Source of the DNA: Deltaproteobacteria bacterium
Lineage (GTDB): Bacteria > Desulfobacterota > GWC2-55-46
Direction of reading: 5' to 3'
Assembly (NCBI GenBank): GCA_016234935.1
Contig: JACRNL010000010.1
Coordinates: forward strand, 62,001 to 126,000
Length of the DNA: 64,000 nucleotides
Shown: positions 16,752 through 25,033 of the stretch, one piece after another
How the letters are laid out: every line of letters begins with the position of its first letter
How positions within the stretch are numbered: position 1 is the first letter of the stretch
Notes under the pieces: model-generated
Databases searched by the model: none
Told to the model about the DNA's origin: nothing
The model's input: the letters and a program-made list of their open reading frames with translations, nothing else
Program-made: the position numbers and the translations under genes

Positions 16752-19228
16752 CCTGACCTTATAACCGCATTGAACTTTTCCGCAAGGGTTTTACCGGCCT
16801 TTGCGTGGACATCCTCGACCTCTTCCTGCGTCAATGTCCCTTCAAGGCTCCTGTACCTGATGCGAATAGCCATGCTCCTCATGCCTTTTGGTATCTTGTC
16901 GCCACAGTATACATCAAACAATTCAACATTTTCAATAAGTTTCGTATCAAGATCAAGGATGGCATTGAGTATCTCGCCGTAAGGAGTGGCAACATTAACG
17001 ATGAATGCGATATCCCTTGACGACTCAGGGAACTTTGCCAGAGGCGTATACTTCTTAATTCCTGATGAAACATCTATAAGCGCATCAACGTCAAGCTCAA
17101 AAAGAAAGGCCGGGCCTTTGAGATCGAAACGCGCGGCCATATCCGGATGCGTCTCACCAAACACGCCGCAGTGCTTGCCGCCCCCTGAGGGGGTTCGACC
17201 CCCTGAGGGGGTTCGACCTATCTTTACAGCGGCTGATTTACCGGGATGGAAAAGATGCGCGTAACCGCTATCCAGCCCTTGAAGGGGCTCAGCCCCATGA
17301 GGTGATTCAACGCCTATGCCCTCAAGGAGCGTCTCCACGACCCCTTTTACATCGTAAAAATCAAGCGGCTCCTTCGGTCCGTTCCACTGGACGCGCCGCC
17401 CGTACATGAGGCCCGATATCTTCCAATTTTCCAGCGGCAACTCCGAGCCTTTTCCTCCGGGCAAAAACACAGGCGCGAACTCGAAGATGCGCGCCTCTTC
17501 GTTCTTCTGAAAAAGGTTCTGCTGAAGGTTCGCAAGAAGGCTCGGAAGAAGGACCGCCCTCATCACGGACTGCTCCTCGCTGAGAGGGTTTATAAGCCTG
17601 ACGCCGTCTCCGCCCTGCCCTCCGGCAAGGGCGAAAAGCGCGGGCGACACGAAGCTGTAATTTACAACCTCGGAAAATCCTATACCCGTGAGAATGCTGT
17701 TTATCTTTTTTCTTATCAGCGTGCGCCTGCCCAGACTCCCGCCTGTCATGCTCACAACAGGCATGGCAGCCGGTATCCTGTCGTACCCTGCAAGACGCGC
17801 CGCCTCTTCGATAAGGTCGGTCTCATTTCTTATGTCAAAGCGGTAGGACGGCGCCGTCACCTCCAGTCGCGGCGACCCCTGCGTATCAGACGAGCTTTCC
17901 TTTACAGCCATGCCGAGCGCCTTAAACATCTTGACAGCCCAGTCCTTTTCAATGGAAATGCCGAGAAGTCCGGCGGCCCTTTTAAGCCTGAATTGGATGA
18001 CGGGGTTTTCAAACCTCTGCGGATAGAGGTCTATTGCTCCTTTTGCGACAGTCCCGCCGCAATAGTCCTTCATCATCGCCGCGGCCATGTCAAGCGCCCT
18101 TACCACGCCGTCAATATCAACGCCGCGCTCAAACCTGTAAGACGAGTCGCTTGAAAGACCGAGCCTTCTCGACTGCCTGCGGACCGTTGACGGGTCGAAA
18201 AACGCGCTCTCAAGCAGGATATTCGTCGTGCCGACCCCGACCGTCCCGTCCGACACCCCGCTCCCCTTGCCGCCCATCACACCGGCAACAGCCACGGGCG
18301 AGACACCGTCGGCAATGACAAGCATATCAGAAGAAAGCTGCCTTGTCTTATTGTCTATCGTTTCAATCTGCTCGCCGTCTTTGGCAAGCCTGACGATAAT
18401 GCGCCTGTTGCTTATTTTATCAAGGTCAAAGGCGTGCAGCGGCTGGCCAAGCTCAAGCAGAACGTAATTTGTAATATCAACCGCGTTGTTTATAGAGCGG
18501 ATGCCGGCGGCCTCAAGCCTCAGCCTTATGAACTCCTGCGAAGGCCCTATCTTCACGCCCTCAATGACCCTTACAGCGTAGCGGCCGCACGGCGCGCCGG
18601 GTTCGATGCTGACTGAAATACTTTTTTCCACCGGAGCGCCCGCATCAGCGACTTTTATTTCTTTTTCCGTAAAAGCCGCGCCTGTAAGCGCGGCAAGCTC
18701 CCTTGCAAGGCCTTTTATACTTAGGAGGTCCGCCCTGTTCGGCGTAATCGACACCTCAAGCATGGCGTCGTCAAGCCCCATTGCCTCGCGCAAATCAACG
18801 CCGAGGGGCGTGTCATTCGGCAATATCAAGATGCCCTCGGAGGTCTCTCTAAGCCCCAGCTCCTTTTCAGAGCACATCATGCCGCCTGATTCAACGCCGC
18901 GTATCTTTGACTTCTTTATCTTAAACCCGCCGGGCAGTTCAGCCCCCGGAAGGGCAAGCGCCACGCGGTCGCCGGCCTTCATGTTCGTAGCGCCGCAGAC
19001 GATGGAAAAAACATCTTTGTCGGTCTTGACCTCGCAAAGGCTGAGCCTGTCGGCGTTCGGGTGCCTTTCGCGAGAGACTATCTCGGCCGTGACGACGCCC
19101 TTAATGCCGCCGCACGCCTCCGAGACGGCCTCGACCTCAGTGCCGCTCATGGTGAGCCTGTCTGCTGCCACCTTTGGAGAAGGCAGGTCTTTGACATATT
19201 CCTTTAGCCATTTATAGCTGAAAAGCAT
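16739..19228 (-). CDS. pheT: phenylalanyl-tRNA synthetase beta subunit with family C insertions
   Basis: Beta chain of the alpha2-beta2 enzyme that charges tRNA-Phe. At 829 residues it is somewhat longer than usual (about 795-800). In order: EMAP-like tRNA-binding domain (about 40-150), B3/B4 editing domain, B5, the inactive catalytic-like domain (about 480-710) and the anticodon-binding FDX-ACB domain (about 735-825, LAKFPESSRDIAFIVN). Residues about 639-652 (GVESPH, GAEPLQ) and 671-682 (GRTPSG twice) are encoded by family C units, and the C-terminal GLNP by a third array. Without the inserts the length is normal. It follows pheS by 73 bp. Confidence 0.96.
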   Translation of the reverse strand: MLFSYKWLKEYVKDLPSPKVAADRLTMSGTEVEAVSEACGGIKGVVTAEIVSRERHPNADRLSLCEVKTDKDVFSIVCGATNMKAGDRVALALPGAELPGGFKIKKSKIRGVESGGMMCSEKELGLRETSEGILILPNDTPLGVDLREAMGLDDAMLEVSITPNRADLLSIKGLARELAALTGAAFTEKEIKVADAGAPVEKSISVSIEPGAPCGRYAVRVIEGVKIGPSQEFIRLRLEAAGIRSINNAVDITNYVLLELGQPLHAFDLDKISNRRIIVRLAKDGEQIETIDNKTRQLSSDMLVIADGVSPVAVAGVMGGKGSGVSDGTVGVGTTNILLESAFFDPSTVRRQSRRLGLSSDSSYRFERGVDIDGVVRALDMAAAMMKDYCGGTVAKGAIDLYPQRFENPVIQFRLKRAAGLLGISIEKDWAVKMFKALGMAVKESSSDTQGSPRLEVTAPSYRFDIRNETDLIEEAARLAGYDRIPAAMPVVSMTGGSLGRRTLIRKKINSILTGIGFSEVVNYSFVSPALFALAGGQGGDGVRLINPLSEEQSVMRAVLLPSLLANLQQNLFQKNEEARIFEFAPVFLPGGKGSELPLENWKISGLMYGRRVQWNGPKEPLDFYDVKGVVETLLEGIGVESPHGAEPLQGLDSGYAHLFHPGKSAAVKIGRTPSGGRTPSGGGKHCGVFGETHPDMAARFDLKGPAFLFELDVDALIDVSSGIKKYTPLAKFPESSRDIAFIVNVATPYGEILNAILDLDTKLIENVELFDVYCGDKIPKGMRSMAIRIRYRSLEGTLTQEEVEDVHAKAGKTLAEKFNAVIRSGLNP
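17183..17218. repeat. family C tandem pair in pheT, third reading frame
   Basis: Two identical 18-bp units in tandem encode GRTPSG twice. This is the one reading frame in which the usual unit would contain TGA; both units have TCGAA in place of TTGAA, which turns TGA into CGA and keeps the frame open. Confidence 0.9.
17274..17312. repeat. family C array in pheT
   Basis: Two somewhat diverged units encode GVESPH and GAEPLQ, then GL. They lie 56 bp from the tandem pair, in the same surface region between the catalytic-like and anticodon-binding domains. Confidence 0.85.
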
Positions 19229-19301
19229 TAGCGTGACACCCTGTTTTTTCTGGAAATTTTATTACGACGGATATTGCCTGAGGTTACAATCTGCTTCCAT
19301 T

Positions 19302-20318
19302 TTAAAATTGCCTCAAAAACCTCAGATCATTCTCGAAGAATAATCTCAGGTCGTCTATGCCGAATTTCAGCATGGCTATGCGCTCTATGCCGAGGCCGAA
19401 GGCAAAGCCGGAGAATTTTTCATAATCGTAGTTTACGGATTTGAACACGTTGGGGTGTATCATGCCCGCGCCGAGTATCTCAAGCCAGCCGCTGCCTTTG
19501 CAGACGCGGCAGCCCTTGCCGGAGCAGATGACGCACCGGATGTCCACCTCGGCGCTCGGTTCGGTGAATGGGAAAAAGCTCGGACGGAAGCGGACAGATG
19601 TCTTTTCACCGAAAAGCCTGTGAAGGAAATGTGTCAGGACGGCCTTGAGGTTGGCGAAGGTGACGCCTTCGTCCACCATGAAGCCCTCGACCTGATGGAA
19701 CATCGGCGTGTGAGTTATGTCGGAGTCCCTGCGGTAGACCGTTCCCGGCGCTATGACCCTTAAGGGCGGGGCGGCCCGTTCCATGACGCGTATCTGAACG
19801 GGCGACGTGTGCGTGCGCAGCAGGACATCGCCGCTGACGTAGAAGGTATCCTGCATGTCGCGCGCGGGGTGGTCTTTGGGGATATTGAGCGCCTCGAAGT
19901 TGTAGCTGTCAAGCTCGACCTCCGGCCCTTCCGCGATGGTAAAGCCGAGGTTCAAAAATATCTCTTCGACCTCGGAGAGCACCTGCGTTACAGGATGGAG
20001 TTTTCCGGGATATACGCACCGCCCCGGAAGCGTGACGTCGACCCTTTCAGCGGAGAGCCTTTCGGCCATCTCCTTCTCGTCAAACCCGGACAGGCGAACG
20101 CCGACAGCGGCTTCAAGGGAGTTCTTGGCGTTATTAATCAGCTCCCCGGCGCCGCGTTTATCGTCGCCTGTCAGGCTGGCAAGCTCTTTTAAAAGGGAGC
20201 TCAGCTCGCCTTTTCTTCCGAGATACTTTGCCTTTACCTGAAGAGCGGCCTCCTTCGAGGCCGCGTTGCCGAGTTCAGAGAGAGCCTCTTTTAGAAGCCG
20301 GTCGAGTCTTTCACGCAT
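19302..20318 (-). CDS. pheS: phenylalanyl-tRNA synthetase alpha subunit
   Basis: Catalytic chain of PheRS. With the start at ATG 20318 (MRERLDRLLKEALSELG) it has 338 residues, the usual size; a TTG nine bases earlier is also possible. An N-terminal coiled coil (1-85) precedes the class II core: HPVTQVLSEVEEIFLNLGF, then THTSPVQIRVM (motif 2 region), FHQVEGFMVDEGVTF, and GFAFGLGIERIAML (motif 3). PSAEVDIRC and four cysteines (CVICSGKGCRVCKG) near residue 270 make a zinc-ribbon-like insertion seen in many bacteria. Followed by pheT. Confidence 0.97.
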   Translation of the reverse strand: MRERLDRLLKEALSELGNAASKEAALQVKAKYLGRKGELSSLLKELASLTGDDKRGAGELINNAKNSLEAAVGVRLSGFDEKEMAERLSAERVDVTLPGRCVYPGKLHPVTQVLSEVEEIFLNLGFTIAEGPEVELDSYNFEALNIPKDHPARDMQDTFYVSGDVLLRTHTSPVQIRVMERAAPPLRVIAPGTVYRRDSDITHTPMFHQVEGFMVDEGVTFANLKAVLTHFLHRLFGEKTSVRFRPSFFPFTEPSAEVDIRCVICSGKGCRVCKGSGWLEILGAGMIHPNVFKSVNYDYEKFSGFAFGLGIERIAMLKFGIDDLRLFFENDLRFLRQF

Positions 20319-20348
20319 ACCGCCCAATCGCCTTTACACGCAGATTTA

Positions 20349-20477
20349 GGCTGCTGAAAAATCCCCCTGAGGGGGTTCAACCCCATCTGCTGTGTTGTCC
20401 CCCGCTTAAGGCCTGCGGGGACATGTTTTGAGCAACCGCCACAGAGATGAAACTCACGAGATTTTCTCAGCAACCTA
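20349..20477. repeat. family A remnant carrying family C and family E insertions
   Basis: Ends AGGCTGCTGAAAAATCCCC and GATTTTCTCAGCAACCT are those of family A. After the first CCCC (20363-20366) exactly 18 bp (CTGAGGGGGTTCAACCCC, 20367-20384) are inserted before ATCTGCTGTGTTGTC, which continues the family A sequence. A family E hairpin (20396-20423) follows. Together with the next element this accounts for the 335 bp between pheS and rplT. Confidence 0.85.
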
Positions 20478-20492
20478 TTAACAGGGTGCAGA

Positions 20493-20653
20493 CAGGCTGC
20501 TCAAAGCATGTCCCCGCAAGCTTTAAGCGGGGAAGCCTCAGATACAAGACCCCAATTGAAATAGGGGAGCGAGGAATGAGGCGTAGGCATCACTACGCCG
20601 TTCGTTCCGAACGACGAAGACAACGCAGTAGATGAGGCGCTTGAGGCAGCCTG
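20493..20653. repeat. family A element with nested family E hairpin
   Basis: It starts CAGGCTGCTCAAA, is interrupted by a family E hairpin (CATGTCCCCGCAAGC to GCGGGGA, 20507-20534), resumes as AGCCTCAGATACAAG, holds a second short palindrome (CCCCAATTG to AGGGG) and ends GCGCTTGAGGCAGCCTG. It stops at the base before the rplT stop codon. Confidence 0.85.
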
Positions 20654-21013
20654 TTAAGCCGCAAGCGCCGTCTTTGCCACTGACGCGGTCCTTGCAAACC
20701 CTGCCGGATCCTTAACGGCCATGTCTGCAAGCACCTTCCTGTCAAGTGCCACGTTGGCCTTGAGCAGACCGCTTATGAGCCTTGAATAGGTGATGCCGTT
20801 TATCCGCGCGGCCGCGTTTATCCTCGCGATCCACAGAGCCCTTATCTCGCGCTTCTTGGTCTTTCTGTGAATGAAGGCGTAAGCATTGGCCCGGTCAACC
20901 GCCTCCGCCGCTATGCGGTAGAGCGCGCCCCTGCCGGCCCTGAATCCCTTTGCGGCCTTTAATACCTTCTTTTTATTCTTTTTGGCGTTAACGCCACGTT
21001 TTACTCTCGGCAT
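20654..21013 (-). CDS. rplT: ribosomal protein L20
   Basis: Large-subunit assembly protein binding 23S rRNA. With start ATG 21013 (MPRVKRGVNAKKNKKKVLKA) and the AAAGGGG site before it, the protein has 119 residues. The basic N-terminal extension and ALWIARINAAARINGITYSR are family signatures. In E. coli L20 represses its own operon by binding the rpmI leader; whether a similar site exists in the 130-bp rpmI-rplT spacer is not evident. Part of infC-rpmI-rplT. Confidence 0.97.
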   Translation of the reverse strand: MPRVKRGVNAKKNKKKVLKAAKGFRAGRGALYRIAAEAVDRANAYAFIHRKTKKREIRALWIARINAAARINGITYSRLISGLLKANVALDRKVLADMAVKDPAGFARTASVAKTALAA

Positions 21014-21150
21014 GACAAAAACCCCTTTCTGCTGTTGATAATTAACTGCTGACTGTTTACACCGCAAAGCCGTGACGGCCCCTGCCGTGCCTACCCCTTC
21101 CGCAAACCTTAAACCATTACCGGCGCTGCCCTTATTAACCTGCCGGCCTC

Positions 21151-21348
21151 TCAGCCGTAAGGAAGGAGCTTTTTTATCGCCGGCGCGTTTGCCTTGTCTA
21201 CATATTCGGTCTTTCCAAGGGCCGTTTTGTTGGACTTGGATTTGCTCGTAAGGATGTGGCGCAGGCCCGCCTTTCTCCTTTTTATCTTTCCGCTTGCCGT
21301 GAGCTTTAATCTCTTGGCAACACCTTTGTGCGTCTTCATTTTCGGCAT
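21151..21348 (-). CDS. rpmI: ribosomal protein L35
   Basis: A 65-residue basic protein of the large ribosomal subunit: MPKMKTHKGVAKRLKLTASG, then KRRKAGLRHILTSKS and a short C-terminal ALPYG-like end (KKLLPYG), all typical. It has a GGAAAGG-type ribosome-binding site and stands between infC and rplT as in most bacteria. Confidence 0.97.
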   Translation of the reverse strand: MPKMKTHKGVAKRLKLTASGKIKRRKAGLRHILTSKSKSNKTALGKTEYVDKANAPAIKKLLPYG

Positions 21349-21374
21349 CGTCTTTCCTTCCTTTTCCGGGGGCT

Positions 21375-21417
21375 ACCCCTCTTCAAGGGGCTGAACCCCT
21401 TCAAGGGGCTGCCCCCT
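21375..21417. repeat. family C array upstream of rpmI
   Basis: CCCCTCTTCAAGGGGCTGAA followed by CCCCTTCAAGGGGCTGCCCC: about two units in the infC-rpmI spacer, where in other bacteria the leader controls L35/L20 synthesis. Effects on that control are unknown. Confidence 0.85.
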
Positions 21418-21566
21418 CTGCTTGATTATCATTCCGGATATGAATTACCCGAAAGGGTATCTCTAATTAAAAATCGCGCCGGCCCCTGAAGTTTAACGGC
21501 CTTGCGCCGCAAGGTCCGCGCCTTTGAAACAACAGGCCGCCTTTATCCATATAATGACGCCCCGCG

Positions 21567-22085
21567 CTACTTCGCGGCGGCCGGGGCGACGACCATTATC
21601 ATTGTGCGTCCTTCGAGCTTTGGAGCGTATTCGATGACCGACACGTCTTTTATCTCTTCAGCCACGCGCTTTAACATACCCATGCCAAGATTAGTATGGG
21701 TTATCTCGCGGCCTTTAAAAACTATGGTGACCTTTACCTTGTCGCCATCGCCAAGAAACTTCCTGATGTTCTTCAGCTTGAACTGGAAGTCATGCTCCTC
21801 GGTCTTGCTGCGGAGCTTGATTTCCTTTAAGTGGATGACGGTCTGTTTTTTCTTCGCGTCCTTCGCCTTCTTGCTGAGCTGATACTTATACTTTCCGTAA
21901 TCCATTATGCGGCAGACCGGCGGGACCGCGGTTGCCGACACCTCTACGAGGTCGAGCCCGGATTCTTCGGCCTTCGCAAGGGCCTCGCCTGTGGCCATCA
22001 CGCCAAGCTGATTGCCCTCGGCATCAACCACCCTGACCTGCGCGGCCCTTATCATCCTGTTTATTCGAACGGTATCTCTTGCTAT
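21567..22085 (-). CDS. infC: translation initiation factor IF-3, probable ATA start
   Basis: IF-3 binds the 30S subunit and checks start-codon pairing. From ATG 22055 the protein would begin MIRAAQVRVVDAEG and lack its usual N-terminus. Reading ten codons further upstream gives ARDTVRINR before MIRAAQ, matching family N-termini, and begins at ATA (22083-22085). That ATA overlaps the thrS stop (ATAG) and lies 9 nt after AGGAGG, inside the end of thrS. infC is known to use rare AUU/AUC/AUA starts for self-control, so I set the start there (172 residues). VPPVCRIMDYGKYKYQ and FKGREITHTNLGMGMLKR are signatures. Confidence 0.85.
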   Translation of the reverse strand: MARDTVRINRMIRAAQVRVVDAEGNQLGVMATGEALAKAEESGLDLVEVSATAVPPVCRIMDYGKYKYQLSKKAKDAKKKQTVIHLKEIKLRSKTEEHDFQFKLKNIRKFLGDGDKVKVTIVFKGREITHTNLGMGMLKRVAEEIKDVSVIEYAPKLEGRTMIMVVAPAAAK

Positions 22086-24013
22086 AAAATTTCACCTCCT
22101 CCGGGTCTTGTGAGCTTTTCAACGCGCTTTATGAATTCATCAACCGTCACCGGCTCCATATTGCCCTTATCCTTCGAACGCGGGGCTATCTTTTCCTCTG
22201 CCTGTTCCTTGTCTCCGATGACGAGCATGTACGGGATTTTTTTCAACTCCGCTTCCCGTATCTTGTAACCAAGCTTTTCGTTCCTGTCGTCGAGCGCCGC
22301 CCTTATTCCGGCGGCCTTGAGCTGACGGAGCACCTTTGCGGCGTATTCGTTGTTCCTGTCCGTGACGGTCAGTATCACGGCCTGCTTTGGCGCGAGCCAG
22401 AACGGGAATGCCCCTGCATAGTGCTCGACAAGGCATCCGAAGAACCTCTCTAAAGAGCCCATGAGCGCGCGGTGCAGCATGATGGGACGCGCCTCGGCCC
22501 CCTGATCGTCGCGGTAGGTTACGTCGAACCTCTCCGGAAGGTTGAAGTCCACCTGCAAGGTAGAGCACTGCCACGCCCTGCCGATGACGTCTTTTATCTT
22601 TATGTCTATCTTAGGCCCGTAGAACACCCCTTCGCCGGGGTCTACGCTGAATCTGAGATTAAGGTTTGTCAGCGCGCCGCGCAGGGCCGCCTCGGCCTTT
22701 TCCCAATTATCGAGCGAGCCGACGTACTTTTCCGGCCTTGTGCTCAAATATATGTCAAAATCATTAAAACCGAAAGACTTTAAGATGTAAAGGGTAAAAT
22801 TAAGCACCCCCGTTATCTCGGTCTCAAGCTGATCAGGGCGCATGAAGATATGCGCGTCGTCCTGGGTAAAGCCGCGCACCCTTAAAAGCCCGTGAAGAAC
22901 GCCGCTTCTTTCATATCTGTATACCGTGCCAAGCTCGGCGTAGCGTATGGGAAGTTCGCGGTAGCTGCGCAGGCGGCTCTTGTATATCTGTATGTGAAAA
23001 GGGCAGTTCATGGGCTTTACGATGTATTCCTGCCCTTCCACCTCCATCGGGGAATAGAGGTTTTCCCTGTAAAAATCCCAGTGTCCGCTTGTCTTCCACA
23101 GGTTAAGCTGGGCGACGTGCGGGGTGAAGACTATGTCGTAGCCGTTCTTCGCGTGCTCCTTTTTCCAGAACTCTTCTATTATCATCCTGACGGCAGAGCC
23201 GTTGGGATGCCAGAGCACAAGGCCGGAGCCTATATCTTCGTTCGTTGAAAACAGGTCAAGCTCGCGACCGAGCTTCCTGTGGTCCCTTCTCTTTGCCTCC
23301 TCGACGCGGAAGAGATAGGCCTTCAGCTCGTCCTTTGAGGCAAAGGCGACGCCGTATATCCTCTGGAGCATCCTGTTCTTTTCAGACCCTCTCCAGTAAG
23401 CCCCTGCCGAGGTGGTGAGCTTAAAGGCCTTTATGAAGCGCGTTGACGGGATATGCGGCCCCCGGCAAAGGTCGGTAAAGCCGGACTGCCTGTAAACGGT
23501 TATCTCGCCGTCAGCCAGTTCGCTTATAAGCTCGGTCTTGTAGACCTCTCCCATATTCCCGAAAAGATCAAGGGCTTCTTTTTTGGAGATGGTCTCCCTT
23601 ATGAACGGAAAGTCCCCCTTGATTATCTCGCTCATCTTCGCTTCTATCTTCTCAAGGTCTTCCGGGGTGAAGGGCTTTTCCGTGTCAAAGTCGTAATAAA
23701 AGCCGTCTTCTATCGCAGGGCCTATGGCAATCTTCACGTTAGGGTAGAGGGACTTTACCGCCTCGGCCATTACGTGGGCCGCTCCGTGGCGGCAGACCTC
23801 GGCGCCTTCTTTGGAATCCAGCGTCACCGGAAGAAGCCTTATCGAATCGGACGCGCCAGTGATAATGCCCTTCAAGTCCTTTATCTCACCGTTCACATTT
23901 ACGGCAACGGCGTTCTTCAGCAGCTCTTTATTGTGGCCCTTTATCGCGTCAAGAAATGTCGTGCCTTCGCTTACAACGGCCTCGGTATTATCAGGAAAGA
24001 TTATTTTTGGCAT
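22082..24013 (-). CDS. thrS: threonyl-tRNA synthetase
   Basis: Class II synthetase of 643 residues charging tRNA-Thr. N-terminal TGS domain (1-62), editing domain with HGAAHVMAEAV and the C..H zinc-like pair (RQSGFTDLCRGPHIPST), the catalytic core with motif 1 (GSAVRMIIEEFWK), motif 2 (RYAELGTVYRYERSGVLHGL) and motif 3 (PIMLHRALMGSLERF), and the anticodon-binding domain from about residue 540. MNCPFHIQIYKS carries the active-site zinc cysteine. First gene of thrS-infC-rpmI-rplT-pheS-pheT-ihfA, the same order as in E. coli. Its last codons hold the infC ribosome-binding site. Confidence 0.97.
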   Translation of the reverse strand: MPKIIFPDNTEAVVSEGTTFLDAIKGHNKELLKNAVAVNVNGEIKDLKGIITGASDSIRLLPVTLDSKEGAEVCRHGAAHVMAEAVKSLYPNVKIAIGPAIEDGFYYDFDTEKPFTPEDLEKIEAKMSEIIKGDFPFIRETISKKEALDLFGNMGEVYKTELISELADGEITVYRQSGFTDLCRGPHIPSTRFIKAFKLTTSAGAYWRGSEKNRMLQRIYGVAFASKDELKAYLFRVEEAKRRDHRKLGRELDLFSTNEDIGSGLVLWHPNGSAVRMIIEEFWKKEHAKNGYDIVFTPHVAQLNLWKTSGHWDFYRENLYSPMEVEGQEYIVKPMNCPFHIQIYKSRLRSYRELPIRYAELGTVYRYERSGVLHGLLRVRGFTQDDAHIFMRPDQLETEITGVLNFTLYILKSFGFNDFDIYLSTRPEKYVGSLDNWEKAEAALRGALTNLNLRFSVDPGEGVFYGPKIDIKIKDVIGRAWQCSTLQVDFNLPERFDVTYRDDQGAEARPIMLHRALMGSLERFFGCLVEHYAGAFPFWLAPKQAVILTVTDRNNEYAAKVLRQLKAAGIRAALDDRNEKLGYKIREAELKKIPYMLVIGDKEQAEEKIAPRSKDKGNMEPVTVDEFIKRVEKLTRPGGGEIL

Positions 24014-24040
24014 AGCTGTTTCGCAATGTCTTTTTATTAA

Positions 24041-24129
24041 AGTTTTTTGGCCGCCTGCGGCGGGGCAAAGCTAAATGGTTGTATTAAGGCTTTAGCCGTG
24101 CGCAGCACCTTTTTTTCAAAAAAGGTAAG
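24041..24129. repeat. family F repeat, first copy
   Basis: AGTTTTTTGGCCGCCTGCGG and the following CGGGGCAAAG open the element; GCCGTGCGCAGCACC and a T-run/A-run hairpin TTTTTTTCAAAAAAGG close it. A second copy with a longer centre is at 56659-56784. It lies upstream of thrS. Confidence 0.8.
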
Positions 24130-24209
24130 CAACAAATCACAAAAGGCATCATCCGCCTGTTATTTAACAGGAGCGGTAGATACCTTTTATGGCGCTGAAA
24201 CGCCGACGT

Positions 24210-24306
24210 TGAAGGGGGCTGAGCCCCTTCAAAGGGTTAAGCCCCTTCAACCGGCAGACATTTAAGTCCGGGGGTTGAACCCCCTGAGGGGGCTCAGCCC
24301 CTTCAA
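24210..24306. repeat. two family C arrays next to tRNA-Val
   Basis: 24210-24250 holds two units (GGGGCTGAGCCCCTTCAA, then AGGGTTAAGCCCCTTCAA) and 24269-24306 two more (GGGGTTGAACCCCCTGAG, then GGGGCTCAGCCCCTTCAA). The second array ends two bases before the tRNA-Val CCA end. Confidence 0.9.
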
Positions 24307-24307
24307 A

Positions 24308-24382
24308 TGGTAGGCACGGGCGGTTTCGAACCGCCGACCTCTACAGTGTCAATGTAGCGCTCTACCCCTGAGCTACGCGCCT
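24308..24382 (-). tRNA. tRNA-Val(GAC)
   Basis: The minus strand gives a full cloverleaf: acceptor AGGCGCG/CGTGCCT (one G-T pair), anticodon stem CTACA/TGTAG with loop TTGACAC (anticodon GAC), T arm GGCGGTTCGAAACCGCC and encoded CCA. It precedes thrS on the same strand. Confidence 0.97.
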
Positions 24383-24560
24383 GAAGAATGCACACCTGCC
24401 TTCAACCAACTATAAATCCGTTTTCAGGGATTTCAGGTGAATACGCAGATGGGAAAAAAGCAAATGGGATTTTATCATAAAAGGCGGCAGTGTCAAGGGA
24501 ATTCTTCAAGGATATCGGGATTTTAATACAACGTTTTCGGCGCAAGGAAGGAATGAAGCG

Positions 24561-24595
24561 GTAAGACGGCCCTAAAGGGCCGTCTTACCTTTTTA
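24561..24595 (+). terminator. strong hairpin with T-run
   Basis: GTAAGACGGCCC and GGGCCGTCTTAC pair perfectly (12 bp, loop TAAA), followed by CCTTTTT on the plus strand. No plus-strand gene ends here; it may isolate the tRNA-Val/thrS unit from the small genes to the right. Confidence 0.6.
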
Positions 24596-24651
24596 ATGCG
24601 GTCTGTGGAGGGAGAGGAAACGGGGTGAATGCAAAAAGAGGCAGGGTTTTG

Positions 24652-24777
24652 TTACGAAAGACCTACTGCGGCCAGAGTAACCGCGAGAACACTGAGATTT
24701 GCAATTAGAATGACCGCTACGACTACAAGATTTGCAAATCCGCCCAACAGTTCGTATAATGCCCATGTCTTTTCCAT
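24652..24777 (-). CDS. 41-residue membrane protein
   Basis: A short open frame with a good ribosome-binding site (AAAGGAGAC, then ATAAAA and ATG). The product starts MEKTWALYELLGGFANLVVV and continues as one long hydrophobic helix (AVILIANLSVLAVTLAAVGL), so it is probably a single-pass inner-membrane peptide. I do not recognise a family. The upstream 60 bp are duplicated in front of the second small gene (24906-24995), which supports both as real genes. Confidence 0.55.
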   Translation of the reverse strand: MEKTWALYELLGGFANLVVVAVILIANLSVLAVTLAAVGLS

Positions 24778-24832
24778 TTTTATGTGTCTCCTTTTGATTA
24801 CGGTTACGGGCATCAGCCCTTTGTATTTTTAA

Positions 24833-24893
24833 GCAGCCTGTTAATTCGTTTATGGCCTTATCATACTAAAACCCGTATTAGAGGATTATTAGA
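24833..24893. repeat. leader repeat of the first small membrane gene
   Basis: On the plus strand this runs from GCAGCCTGTTAATTCGTTTA to GTATTAGAGGATTATTAG. It aligns along its length with 25034-25090 (GCAGCCGTTGTTTATGG to GTGATTAAAGGATAATTA). Each copy lies upstream of a tiny minus-strand membrane-protein gene and probably holds its promoter. Within it ACCCG and CGGGT can pair. Confidence 0.6.
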
Positions 24894-24905
24894 AGCCGGG
24901 TTTTT

Positions 24906-24995
24906 TCACACCATGCCGGAGGCCGATAAAACCAGCGTCGCTACGACGCAACTTGCAAGAATCGCAAGAACACCGTATATGAGTTTTGTCTTCAT
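24906..24995 (-). CDS. 29-residue membrane protein
   Basis: Open frame MKTKLIYGVLAILASCVVAT, then LVLSASGMV and TGA, with an AAAAAGGAGACGATTAAA leader that matches the ribosome-binding context of the 41-residue gene. It would form a single membrane helix. The function is unknown. The divergent TlpA-like gene starts 95 bp away, and the shared spacer holds the second leader copy. Confidence 0.5.
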   Translation of the reverse strand: MKTKLIYGVLAILASCVVATLVLSASGMV

Positions 24996-25033
24996 TTTAA
25001 TCGTCTCCTTTTTTAACTGCCCGCCGTAAGCCC

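Noticed and set aside
24210..24306. Repeat arrays as a CRISPR
   Set aside because: Units are adjacent 18-bp palindromic repeats without unique spacers, and no cas genes are near.
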